DNA of 17,645 bases, taken from a bacterium. Its GTDB lineage: Bacteria > Atribacterota > JS1 > SB-45 > 34-128. Of this stretch, positions 7,642 through 16,160 are shown one piece after another; the stretch's first letter is position 1, and every line of letters starts with the position of its first letter. A program made the position numbers and the translations under genes. The stretch covers positions 1-17,645 of the forward strand of contig JAHIPN010000345.1 in the NCBI GenBank assembly GCA_018894595.1, read 5' to 3'. The notes under the pieces are model-generated. The model had not been told where the DNA came from and searched no databases. It was given only the letters and a program-made list of their open reading frames with translations.

Positions 7642-8816
7642 AATGTATTTCCTTCGTAAACATTCTCATATATTTGGCTCATCTTGCTTGTCACATATTC
7701 CCAACTATGTTCTTTAAGAATGTGCTCTCTTGCATTATTTCCCAACTGCTGTCTAAGCTCCTGATTTTCGACCAGCAACCTTATTTTATCTGCTAACATT
7801 TTAACATTTCCATCTTCAAATAATAACCCTATTTTTCCATCCTCCACCTCGGAGTAAAAGCTTTTTGTATTAGATATAATAACAGGAATACCATAACTTA
7901 TAGCTTGTATTAAGGCTCCACTTGCACCAAACGTAGCCTGTTTTCTATATGGCAACACCACTATATCGGCCTCTTTAAGCAATTGTTCTTTTTCATTTTC
8001 CGGTATCCAACCAGTAAAAATAACATTATCCTTAATATTTGCTTGTTCAATTAAGCGTGTAATATACTTGTAAAAGCGATCTGCCTTAGAATTTACTGGT
8101 AATCCCCCTGCAATATATATTTTAATTTTATTATATCTAACACTTGATTTTAACAGTAACACAAATGCCTTTACCAATATATCAATACCCTTCTTACTAC
8201 CGAAATATCCAAAAAATATTATTTTCTCAATTTTATCCTTATATATTACAGGATCAGAAAGCTCTGAAGAACTAATATACGTCAGATGGGGAATAAGTTT
8301 AACTTTTGACTGGTTCATATCAAAATTTTTTATGATCTCTTCTCTTCCTTTTTCAGTTAAAGTAATTATGATATCAACTTTTTTCAATACTCGCATTGTC
8401 CAATATCTGCCAACAACAATATCAAAGATCTTCCTTACTCCTCTTATGATTCTAACCTTGTTTTCCAAACCTATGAATTTCATTGGGGCAGTTAAAACTT
8501 GTGGAGGATCATGCAAAGTAACAATTGTTTTGAGATTGGGGAAAAGTTTTTGGATAAAGCACAGGATGTAAAATTCTCTATTTTGCCCGTTGCCGATTTC
8601 GAAATGAGCTAAATCGTAACTTTCAATATTGAGTAACTTTACTTTCTTGCCTAAGGATAGAAATTTTCTTAATGTATAAATATTTTCATTTTGAAATATA
8701 TCTAAAAGATCCATTTGAATATCAAGATTTTGTTCCATCGCCTTCTTAAAATGGTAAGCATAATCAGCAACACCACTCTTTAATGGAGGATAGGGAGCAA
8801 CATATAGTATTTTCAT
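7638..8816 (-). CDS. GT4-family glycosyltransferase, divergent
   Basis: The protein has 392 residues and the two-domain GT-B layout. The N-terminus MKILYVAPYPPLKSGVADYA and TLHDPP (100-105) belong to the acceptor domain. FFGYFGSKKGIDILVKAF (201-218) starts the donor domain, followed by VIFTGWIPE (265-273). Where other GT4 enzymes carry E-x7-E, this one reads LPYRKQATFGASGALIQAISYG. No glutamate is seen at the first position and Q304 is at the second. Some GT4 branches show this S/G-rich form, so it may be active, but it is clearly a different subfamily from its neighbours. The ATG at 8816 overlaps the polymerase stop (ATGA) and has GGAGGG about 9 bases upstream, so translation is probably coupled. 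Donor and acceptor are unknown. Confidence 0.88.
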   Translation of the reverse strand: MKILYVAPYPPLKSGVADYAYHFKKAMEQNLDIQMDLLDIFQNENIYTLRKFLSLGKKVKLLNIESYDLAHFEIGNGQNREFYILCFIQKLFPNLKTIVTLHDPPQVLTAPMKFIGLENKVRIIRGVRKIFDIVVGRYWTMRVLKKVDIIITLTEKGREEIIKNFDMNQSKVKLIPHLTYISSSELSDPVIYKDKIEKIIFFGYFGSKKGIDILVKAFVLLLKSSVRYNKIKIYIAGGLPVNSKADRFYKYITRLIEQANIKDNVIFTGWIPENEKEQLLKEADIVVLPYRKQATFGASGALIQAISYGIPVIISNTKSFYSEVEDGKIGLLFEDGNVKMLADKIRLLVENQELRQQLGNNAREHILKEHSWEYVTSKMSQIYENVYEGNTL

Positions 8817-10294
8817 TCCGTTATCCCTCCGGATGCTTTCTTAATATGCAGCCTTGGATGAGTCATATTTAGTATAAAAATAAAAAAACTATACATAACT
8901 AGTAAAGCAATAAAATTCTTTTTAAAGTAAATTAGCATTGTACCCTCAAAGACGACGGGCAAAAAAATATTAGTGATGAATATTGCATAAAAAACAATCC
9001 ACCTTCCGTCTCGGCGGATATTGGATAAAAATGTAAGATATAAAAACTTGCTCGCCATACCGATAAGAATCATGCCTATTACAACGCTGCCAACTCCTCC
9101 GTATATGTACAATGTGCCCCAACCTGTGGGGGCGATAGTTGCAATAATATCTGGATTTAAGCCCACTACATACCATGTATAAAATTGTTCCGGAAGGATA
9201 CCTATATTCAATAAATTTGAAAGAAAAGAAGGGGTTGGTATGTTTCCTCCCATGCCTTGCTGAAAGTATGCTACTATTGCTGTTAAATTTTCTATGCCAG
9301 AAAATCGCATGATTATTGAACCCAAAGTTTGAAAAACATTTGGATTAATAGTTTTGATGCTATTTCTAAAAACTCGTATATTAGCTGGCCCTGAGATTCT
9401 GACAATGGTATGTCTATAATAATCAATCAATGGATATAATGCAATCATCGCTATAACCATTAGTAAGAACATTGCTGCCACAGAGTATCGGATATTGGTA
9501 TTTACGCTCCGCAACTGATATTTACTCATATAATAATAAATTATCAAAATAACTAGTGCTGAGAAAAATATCCCTCCCTTCCATCCAAGCAAAGCTTGCG
9601 ACAAACCCTGCATTCCAAAAAGAACGAGCCCCATAATAGTGTAAAATCTGGAGTTCCTAGTCAGTGCTGTGTAAAATGCTAAACTTATGACTATTAACGT
9701 TCCATAAATTAATGGAAAATAGATATAGCCTGCATACTGAATAGAGGGGACATTAAATCCTGGAACACCTACGTGATATTGGCTGCGGAAATAGAATGTA
9801 ACAACGATTAAAAACACTGAGAATATTACTAATCCAAGAGGATGAATTGATCTCTCTAAGACTTTCAATTTTATGCTTCGTTTCACCATGTCAAACCCAA
9901 TAATAAAGCTCACATATCCAATTAAGAAAACTACAAAAGCCCAGGCTATAGCGGAGCTGTTATATCGGAAGTTATAATAATAACCAGCTTTAGTAAAAAA
10001 AGCCATATCGGGGAAAAGATTTAACAAGGGCAATTTAAGGCCAAAGCCAAGGAAAGATAATAAAATAAAAAACATTAAAGGAGAAAAAATATCAACTTTG
10101 GAAAATCGAAGAACATAAAGTGTAACAAGAATATAAATTGCATATAAAAGTGGTGTAACAATGGAAAGATCTGGAACCCACAAAAAACTAACGACCCCAG
10201 CGAAACTAACAAGAATAAATCCTATGATTGCATAGTTTCGCAATTTAAGATCTTTAACTGGATGTATCTTATAAATTTTACTGCTATTGTTCAT
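8813..10294 (-). CDS. wzy: Wzy-like O-antigen/oligosaccharide repeat-unit polymerase
   Basis: A polytopic membrane protein of 493 residues with about 11-13 hydrophobic segments. It has a long non-membrane section between roughly residues 297 and 385 that includes RISGPANIRVF and RFSGIENLTAIVAYFQQG. This plan of many helices with one large periplasmic loop carrying arginines is the pattern of Wzy polymerases, which link lipid-carried repeat units into chains at the periplasmic side. Primary sequence is poorly conserved in this class, so the call rests on topology, the R-F-S-G-I-E-N stretch and location between glycosyltransferases and a wzx flippase. The ATG at 10294 overlaps the upstream GT4 stop by one base (TAATG) and has AGGGG at good spacing. 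An O-antigen ligase is the main alternative. Confidence 0.8.
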   Translation of the reverse strand: MNNSSKIYKIHPVKDLKLRNYAIIGFILVSFAGVVSFLWVPDLSIVTPLLYAIYILVTLYVLRFSKVDIFSPLMFFILLSFLGFGLKLPLLNLFPDMAFFTKAGYYYNFRYNSSAIAWAFVVFLIGYVSFIIGFDMVKRSIKLKVLERSIHPLGLVIFSVFLIVVTFYFRSQYHVGVPGFNVPSIQYAGYIYFPLIYGTLIVISLAFYTALTRNSRFYTIMGLVLFGMQGLSQALLGWKGGIFFSALVILIIYYYMSKYQLRSVNTNIRYSVAAMFLLMVIAMIALYPLIDYYRHTIVRISGPANIRVFRNSIKTINPNVFQTLGSIIMRFSGIENLTAIVAYFQQGMGGNIPTPSFLSNLLNIGILPEQFYTWYVVGLNPDIIATIAPTGWGTLYIYGGVGSVVIGMILIGMASKFLYLTFLSNIRRDGRWIVFYAIFITNIFLPVVFEGTMLIYFKKNFIALLVMYSFFIFILNMTHPRLHIKKASGGITE

Positions 10295-11451
10295 TAAATA
10301 TCCCCTATTTTATTATAGATCTCTACTGTTTTTTTTGCGGTTGTTTTCCAAGAGAATTTTCTTGCCTGCTTTAAACCTTTCTTTGATAATTGATTTTTTA
10401 AAGTCTCACTGGTAAGTAATTTTAAAATTGCATCATTTAATTCTTCAACATCGTTTGGATTTATTAAAATTCCAGCATTCCCAATAACTTCTGGAATAGA
10501 AGATATATTAGAAGAGATAACTGGCGTTCCACAGGCCATCGCTTCTATTAGTGGTAATCCGAAGCCCTCATAAAATGTGGGATATACAAATATTTCTGCC
10601 CCGTTCATGAGAAGCGGGATATCCTTATCAGGAACATATCCAGTAAAGATAACCTTATCTTCCAGCCCTAACTTCTCAACCGTTTTAAAGATTTCTTCGT
10701 AATACTCACCCTTCTTACCACATATCACCAGCAAGTGATCACGCTTTAAGTAATCTGGCAAAATGCTGTAAGCCCTAACCAAATTTGCAATGTTCTTTCG
10801 TGGCTCTAATGTGCCGACGAATAGCACATAATTTTTATCAATTCCATACTTTTCTTTAATACCATCAATTACTTCCTTATCTAATATCCGCTTATAGTTA
10901 TCATTAGCAGCTAATGGTGTGACTTGAATTCGGTCTTCGGCGATATCGAAATACTCCAGGATGTCATTTTTAGTGCACTGAGATATAGCAACCACCATGT
11001 CAGCTTTGGGTATTACGCTCTTAAAATACTCAGCAAAATATCGAGCAGCTTTTTCTGTAAAGAACTCTTTAAACTTTATGGGAGTCAGATCATATATGGT
11101 CACCACTAATTTCGCCTTTTTTAAAGGAGGGTCCAGTCTATCTGATGCGTGAAAGATATCTATACCACCAACTAAGCGCTCGGCTGAAGGAGCATGCACA
11201 TACTTCCATAATAGCTTGAAAAAGGTTCCAGGAACCCTCGATATCTTCGCTGACATATTTTGATAATTCCTAACTCCGACCTCCTCGGCAGCCGTCTTCA
11301 ATGATTCATAATGTCCAAAAGAATTAGCAAAAAGAACATATTCATTTTCTTTGTCAACTAATGGAAAATTTTTACACAAGTTAAATATATAATTTTCAAT
11401 GCCTGTTCTTTTTCGCCTCGTCAATGGTGTAATGTCTAGCGCTATTTTCAT
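10294..11451 (-). CDS. GT4-family glycosyltransferase, mannosyl/rhamnosyltransferase-like
   Basis: A complete 385-residue GT-B enzyme when started at ATG 11451 (MKIALDITPLTRRKRTGIENY). An upstream TTG at 11478 would add nine residues (MYGDRRELT), but AGGGAG lies about 7 bases before the ATG and known relatives start at MKIALD-like sequences, so I chose the ATG. It lies 2 bases after the methyltransferase stop. VTIYDLTP (117-124) marks the acceptor domain. FVGTLEPRKNIANLVRAY (211-228) and GYVPDKDIPLL open the donor domain, and FYEGFGLPLIEAMACGTPV contains E295 and E303. It is a close relative of the GT4 enzymes at 6499-7641 and 4555-5721. A GDP-sugar donor (mannose or D-rhamnose) is inferred from gmd and rmd upstream. 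Confidence 0.92.
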   Translation of the reverse strand: MKIALDITPLTRRKRTGIENYIFNLCKNFPLVDKENEYVLFANSFGHYESLKTAAEEVGVRNYQNMSAKISRVPGTFFKLLWKYVHAPSAERLVGGIDIFHASDRLDPPLKKAKLVVTIYDLTPIKFKEFFTEKAARYFAEYFKSVIPKADMVVAISQCTKNDILEYFDIAEDRIQVTPLAANDNYKRILDKEVIDGIKEKYGIDKNYVLFVGTLEPRKNIANLVRAYSILPDYLKRDHLLVICGKKGEYYEEIFKTVEKLGLEDKVIFTGYVPDKDIPLLMNGAEIFVYPTFYEGFGLPLIEAMACGTPVISSNISSIPEVIGNAGILINPNDVEELNDAILKLLTSETLKNQLSKKGLKQARKFSWKTTAKKTVEIYNKIGDI

Positions 11452-11453
11452 TG

Positions 11454-12074
11454 TTAACTCCCTTCTATCACCATACAAATGTGCAATGGTTTATGTTGCA
11501 AAAAATGTTTGAATATCCTACTGGTCAATCCATAATAAAATGGTTTGGAAATTTTAAAGTCGCTTAGGATATCAAGCCACCCTTTTATTTTCATAAGCCT
11601 TTCATTCCCAAAGTCTCTACGTGGATACCAGAACGATGGCACCGAAAATATTACTTTATTAGCCACTCTCAATTGTTCTTTAACCAATTGCACTATATCC
11701 TCATTTGAAAAATGTTCGAAAAAACCTTGGGAAAATGCAAGAGCAAAACTCTTATCACTAAACGATAAGTTAAATGCATCTTGCTTTAGCAGCTTAAGGT
11801 CGCCCGCCGTCCTCATCAAATCCCTAGACATAGCTTTTTGTAAAACACTTTGATCATTATCAATAGACGTAACTTTATACCCTAACCAGGACGTGAAGAT
11901 GCACATGTCCGCGGTTCCAGTCCCCACCTCTAATAAACCATCTCCTATGGGAGCATTGTCCACAATAGTTTTGATAAACTCCTTGTGAGCACTAACGTTG
12001 GATATTAGCCCAATTATATCTCGATTCTTTTCTTTATAAAATTGTCTCCACTCCACTTTAAGCGTTCCTCTCAT
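11454..12074 (-). CDS. Class I SAM-dependent methyltransferase
   Basis: The protein has 206 residues from ATG 12074. Motif I is LLEVGTGTADM (about 47-57), IDNDQSVLQKA (71-81) follows beta2, and LLKQDAFNLSFSDKSFALAFSQGFFEHF (95-122) holds the motif II/III region, all as in Methyltransf_11/25 domains. A likely glycan- or small-molecule methyltransferase; its substrate cannot be told. Three starts are possible. ATG 12125 would overlap the wzx end by 68 bases and adds residues with no clear fold. ATG 12074 overlaps by 17 and has AGAGAG about 8 bases upstream. GTG 12056 starts just after the wzx stop with GAGAGG 10 bases before it. I prefer 12074 but not strongly. The gene is embedded in the coupled gmd-to-GT4 run. 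Confidence 0.82.
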   Translation of the reverse strand: MRGTLKVEWRQFYKEKNRDIIGLISNVSAHKEFIKTIVDNAPIGDGLLEVGTGTADMCIFTSWLGYKVTSIDNDQSVLQKAMSRDLMRTAGDLKLLKQDAFNLSFSDKSFALAFSQGFFEHFSNEDIVQLVKEQLRVANKVIFSVPSFWYPRRDFGNERLMKIKGWLDILSDFKISKPFYYGLTSRIFKHFLQHKPLHICMVIEGS

Positions 12075-13503
12075 ACAATTCTCTCTTAAAAACCTGCTTG
12101 ACCAAACTTCGATCCTCATGATCAAAAGTCCTTGTCACAAAGAGCATGGCTATATATATTAAAGCAGCTATTGTGATGAGCACAAGGACAGGAAGGGAGT
12201 TAAATCCAACTATGAATGCTCCCATAATTAAAACAGCTAAAAGTGGCTTTTTATAAAGCTTAGATAAGGGAGATGGAGCAACTGACCTTGAAAGAAAAAG
12301 AGAGCAAAGCAAGAAAGCAAATAATTCGGAAGCAACAGTGGCAATGGCTGCCCCTTTATAACTCAGAGAGGGAATCAGAAGCGCATTTAGTGCAATGTTG
12401 AGAACTGCTCCTCCTCCCACGATGTAAGCCAATTGCTTTTGTTGATTAGTCGTCACGAGCATATTCCCAAGAAGACCGTTTACAAAGATAAAGGCCAGAG
12501 TCCAGATAAGGATTTGAAGGGCCCCTGCGGCATTGCTATACTCTTTCCCGTAAAGCAGCAAAATTATTCGTTTCGCTAAAAGAGTTGTGCCTACTGCAAT
12601 GGGTAATCCTATGCAGAACAGATATTTAAAGGACCTCTCATATACCATTCTAAGCAAATCCATAGAAGTGTTAGAGAAACGTGAGAGGACCGGAAAGATT
12701 GCAGTGTTGAACGAACCTTGAATGAACATTAGCCCAAATATCAGGCTATATGCTGCGTTGTACCAACCAACAACAGTATCACCCTTCATAAATGAAAGCA
12801 TCACTGTATCGATTCTATAATAAATTTCAACAAATATACCTGCCAATCCCATAGGGATCGCTGCTTTAAGCAGATTGAATCCTAGTTTTCTATCTAGTAT
12901 AAATTTTGGCTTCACAAACTTCTTAGGAATAATAAGAGCATTTAGTGTTAAGCTAACGATACTTTGAAGAAGATAGACCATCATTATTGCATATAATCCA
13001 TATCCGTAAAAAATTACTAGTACGGTTAATCCCAGAGCGAGTGCTCCCACTGAGACATTGATCACAGCTCCGTATTCCATCCTCTCAAAAGCCTGATAAA
13101 CAGTAGCAAAAGTACTAGCGAGAGTATTAAATACTAGAGCGAAAGTAGCAATATACACAACAATAATAGTATCACTGGGATAGTGCATCAAATTTATCGA
13201 TGTAATTATTACAGCAAAAGCGATCAACGCTAAGATAGATTTGATGATCAGTGCACTCCCAAGATAAATATCGGCTTTGGATTTATCCCTAGCTATCTCT
13301 CGGGTGATCAAAATATTTAATCCCATGTCCGCCAACATGCTGAATAATATCGTAAAGGAGATAGCGAAGGCATATTTCCCAAATGCAGCAGCACCTAAAT
13401 AACGAGCTACGAATATTACCAATACAAAGTGTAGCATTTTGGCAATGACTTGAGAAGTTAAGAGAACGGTTGTATTTTTTGCCACTCTTCTTGCTGTATT
13501 CAC
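12058..13503 (-). CDS. wzx: Wzx-type polysaccharide flippase (MOP superfamily)
   Basis: The protein has 481 residues with about 12-14 hydrophobic helices and the usual start of this family: ARRVAKNTTVLLTSQVIAK, then FVARYLGAAAFGKYAFA and ITREIARDKSKADIYLG. These are conserved in polysaccharide biosynthesis (RfbX/Wzx) transporters. It flips polyprenyl-linked repeat units from the cytoplasmic to the outer face of the inner membrane, where a Wzy polymerase acts. The gene starts with GTG at 13503, overlapping the rmd stop by 4 bases (GTGA), with a strong GAGGTGA ribosome site. Its base composition (about 37-38% GC in lines I counted) is well above that of the gene at 16161-17204. Co-occurrence with the polymerase at 8813-10294 supports a Wzx/Wzy-dependent pathway; I see no ABC-exporter genes here. 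Confidence 0.92.
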   Translation of the reverse strand: MNTARRVAKNTTVLLTSQVIAKMLHFVLVIFVARYLGAAAFGKYAFAISFTILFSMLADMGLNILITREIARDKSKADIYLGSALIIKSILALIAFAVIITSINLMHYPSDTIIVVYIATFALVFNTLASTFATVYQAFERMEYGAVINVSVGALALGLTVLVIFYGYGLYAIMMVYLLQSIVSLTLNALIIPKKFVKPKFILDRKLGFNLLKAAIPMGLAGIFVEIYYRIDTVMLSFMKGDTVVGWYNAAYSLIFGLMFIQGSFNTAIFPVLSRFSNTSMDLLRMVYERSFKYLFCIGLPIAVGTTLLAKRIILLLYGKEYSNAAGALQILIWTLAFIFVNGLLGNMLVTTNQQKQLAYIVGGGAVLNIALNALLIPSLSYKGAAIATVASELFAFLLCSLFLSRSVAPSPLSKLYKKPLLAVLIMGAFIVGFNSLPVLVLITIAALIYIAMLFVTRTFDHEDRSLVKQVFKRELYERNA

Positions 13504-14471
13504 TGGCTCACCTCATCTATCAAGTCTTTTTCTCTCCAATAATCTAATATTTGTCGAAGCGTATTTTCAAATGGAATCTCTGGTTCCCAGCCGGTCTTTT
13601 TTGTAAATTTTGTAGAGCTGCCCAGCAAAAGGGAAACATCTGAAGGCCGCACCCTTTTTGGGTCTTGCTTTACTTTTATATTTTTTTCACACAAGTTTAA
13701 CATTTTCTCAAGAAGCTCCTCGATTGAGATTGCCTTCCCTGAACAAATATTATATACCTCTCCCAATTCTCCTTTTTGAATAGTAAGCCAATAAGCCCTT
13801 ACCATATCCCTAACATCAGTAAAATCTCTTTTCGCTTCTAAATTGCCAACATTTATTGTGGGTTCTTTTAATCCTTTTTCAATTTCGGTTATTTGTTTAG
13901 CAAAACTGGAACAAACAAATTCAGGAGATTGTCTTGGCCCAATATGATTAAATGGTCGTACTCGAATTATATTCAAATGGTAATTTTTAAAATAAAAGTA
14001 GCTTAAAAAATCTGCACTTACTTTACTAATAGAATAAGGGTTTAAGGGTTTTAAAGGACAATCTTCATTTATTGGTATATCACTTTCTTTTACTAAACCA
14101 TATTCATCAGCAGAACCAACAAATAATATTTTAGGATTTGTTTTTACCTCAATAACTGCCTGATAGAGGTTCAGTGTTCCATATAAATTAGTATCAAAAG
14201 TAAGTTTAGGATTTTTTACTGCGGTTGGAATAAACGATATAGCAGCCAAATGATAAATTTCATCCGGCTGAATTTTTTTTATAATTTGTTTTAGGCTATT
14301 ATAATTTCTTATATCACATTCAAATAATTTTATGTTATCTATAAAACCATTAAGATTTGAAAATGTGCTTCTATCGTAAAAAGTCCCATAAACTTTATAT
14401 CCTTTGTTAAGGAGGAATTCTGCTAAATGTGACCCCGCAAAACCCGATATCCCCATAATTAAAGCTTTCAT
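13500..14471 (-). CDS. rmd: GDP-6-deoxy-D-mannose (GDP-4-keto) reductase, D-rhamnose forming
   Basis: A 323-residue extended SDR enzyme. GISGFAG (7-13) binds NAD(P), SADEYG (120-125) and Y146-x-x-x-K150 in NPYSISK form the active site, and RPFNHIGPRQSPEFVCSSFAKQ is typical of the Rmd/GDP-mannose 4,6-dehydratase branch. Rmd reduces the 4-keto group of GDP-4-dehydro-6-deoxy-D-mannose to give GDP-D-rhamnose in the cytoplasm. The gene lies 10 bases downstream of gmd, which makes this substrate, so the pair forms a complete branch from GDP-D-mannose. A GDP-L-fucose synthase would have a different overall pattern. GDP-6-deoxy-D-talose synthesis is a less likely alternative that sequence alone does not rule out. 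The ATG at 14471 has a GGGTG ribosome-site candidate, and the stop overlaps the wzx start. Confidence 0.9.
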   Translation of the reverse strand: MKALIMGISGFAGSHLAEFLLNKGYKVYGTFYDRSTFSNLNGFIDNIKLFECDIRNYNSLKQIIKKIQPDEIYHLAAISFIPTAVKNPKLTFDTNLYGTLNLYQAVIEVKTNPKILFVGSADEYGLVKESDIPINEDCPLKPLNPYSISKVSADFLSYFYFKNYHLNIIRVRPFNHIGPRQSPEFVCSSFAKQITEIEKGLKEPTINVGNLEAKRDFTDVRDMVRAYWLTIQKGELGEVYNICSGKAISIEELLEKMLNLCEKNIKVKQDPKRVRPSDVSLLLGSSTKFTKKTGWEPEIPFENTLRQILDYWREKDLIDEVSQ

Positions 14472-14481
14472 AATTTACACC

Positions 14482-15490
<1,009 letters not shown>

Positions 15491-15506
15491 AATACTCGTA
15501 TTTTTT

Positions 15507-15535
15507 ATTATACTCTACTGTAATATATACATAAA
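15507..15535 (-). promoter_or_regulatory. Putative sigma70-type promoter for the gmd operon
   Basis: On the minus strand a perfect -10 box TATAAT sits at 15512-15507. A weak -35 candidate TTTATG lies at 15535-15530, with a 17-base spacer. A start point near 15500 would leave a leader of roughly 20-25 bases before the gmd ribosome site. The region is very AT-rich, so chance TATAAT matches are likely. The position, just upstream of the first gene of a coupled run, is the main support. Confidence 0.5.
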
Positions 15536-15634
15536 TATATCCAATTCGGTAAAAATATATTTAAATTATTTTTTAATTATCCAAAAATTTATTAAATGCT
15601 ATTTTAATGGATAAAATCATTTAATACACAAAAC

Positions 15635-15862
15635 TTAAAATCTCCCTACTCCCTCATAGATAAATCCTAATTCTTTTACTTTATCAGGTTCGTATAAGTT
15701 TCTTAGGTCGAGAAGGATGGGAGATTTTAGTAATTTTTTTATTTTTGATAAATCTAAGTTTCGGAATTGATTCCATTCGGTCGCTATTACCAGGGCATCG
15801 TAATGTTCAGCGGTTTCATATTCATCCTGGCTGGTAATATCAGTAATTAATGCTTTTTTCAT
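15635..15862 (-). pseudogene. Chimeric relic: gmd 5' end fused in frame to UDP-sugar dehydrogenase 3' end
   Basis: This 75-codon frame starts at ATG 15862 with MKKALITDITSQDE, clearly the first residues of a GDP-mannose 4,6-dehydratase (the intact gmd reads [12 protein letters not shown]). After EYETAEHY it switches to DALVIATEWNQFRNLDLSK, then KSPILLDLRNLYEPDKVK and ELGFIYEGVGR. This is the C-terminal UDP-binding domain of a UDP-glucose/UDP-ManNAc 6-dehydrogenase, up to its natural end. The joint is in frame, with no stop. Neither catalytic site is present: Gmd lacks everything past its first turn, and the dehydrogenase lacks its NAD domain and catalytic cysteine. It is best explained as the scar of a deletion between a second gmd copy and a ugd-type gene. 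A ribosome-site candidate GAGAGGAA lies upstream, so the small protein might still be made. Confidence 0.85.
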
Positions 15863-16160
15863 TTCTCTAAATTCCTCTCTTAAACTATGCTAATTTTTAT
15901 ACCCGGATACCTTTTCTATACTATTATTTCCCCTGTTACACTTATCAAAATATATTGTCTTAATTATCGTAATTTTATATTCATATAAAAAATGATTTAG
16001 TATTTAAATAGTGCTATTGTTAATACACTCAAGATAATAATGAATCTTAAAAATTAATTAGTTGATTGATCGGTCTTTTAATCAGAGCATTAAGTTAAAT
16101 TTATAATAGCTTAAAGTTTATCGAAAAAGGTTAAATAAAATGATTTTATTAGTACTTTGA
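15863..16160. other. Non-coding AT-rich spacer
   Basis: No frame in this 298-base interval resembles a known protein. It holds the ribosome site and a possible promoter of the gmd::ugd relic at its left end. I found no strong GC-stem terminator after the membrane-protein gene. A weak inverted repeat (TGATT ... AATCA) around 16060-16085 has short arms and no T-tract of note. Confidence 0.5.
15920..15948 (-). promoter_or_regulatory. Possible promoter upstream of the gmd::ugd relic
   Basis: On the minus strand TTGATA (15948-15943) is followed after 17 bases by AATAGT (15925-15920). That is a good -35 and a fair -10 match at ideal spacing, about 58 bases before the relic's ATG. It could be the original promoter of the lost second gmd, and it might still feed transcription into the operon. 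Base composition makes chance matches likely. Confidence 0.35.

Noticed and set aside
8970..9176. Minus-strand frame of 68 codons inside the polymerase gene
   Set aside because: It is an alternative frame of the polytopic wzy gene, cysteine/arginine-rich without any motif, and has no ribosome site of note.
11452..11478. TTG start extending the GT4 gene by nine residues
   Set aside because: The extension overlaps the upstream methyltransferase, while the ATG at 11451 has its own AGGGAG site and begins exactly at the conserved MKIALD strand.
12075..12125. Longer start for the methyltransferase at 12125
   Set aside because: It would overlap the wzx coding end by 68 bases, and the added residues mirror an off-frame reading of wzx; starts at 12074 or 12056 have their own ribosome sites.
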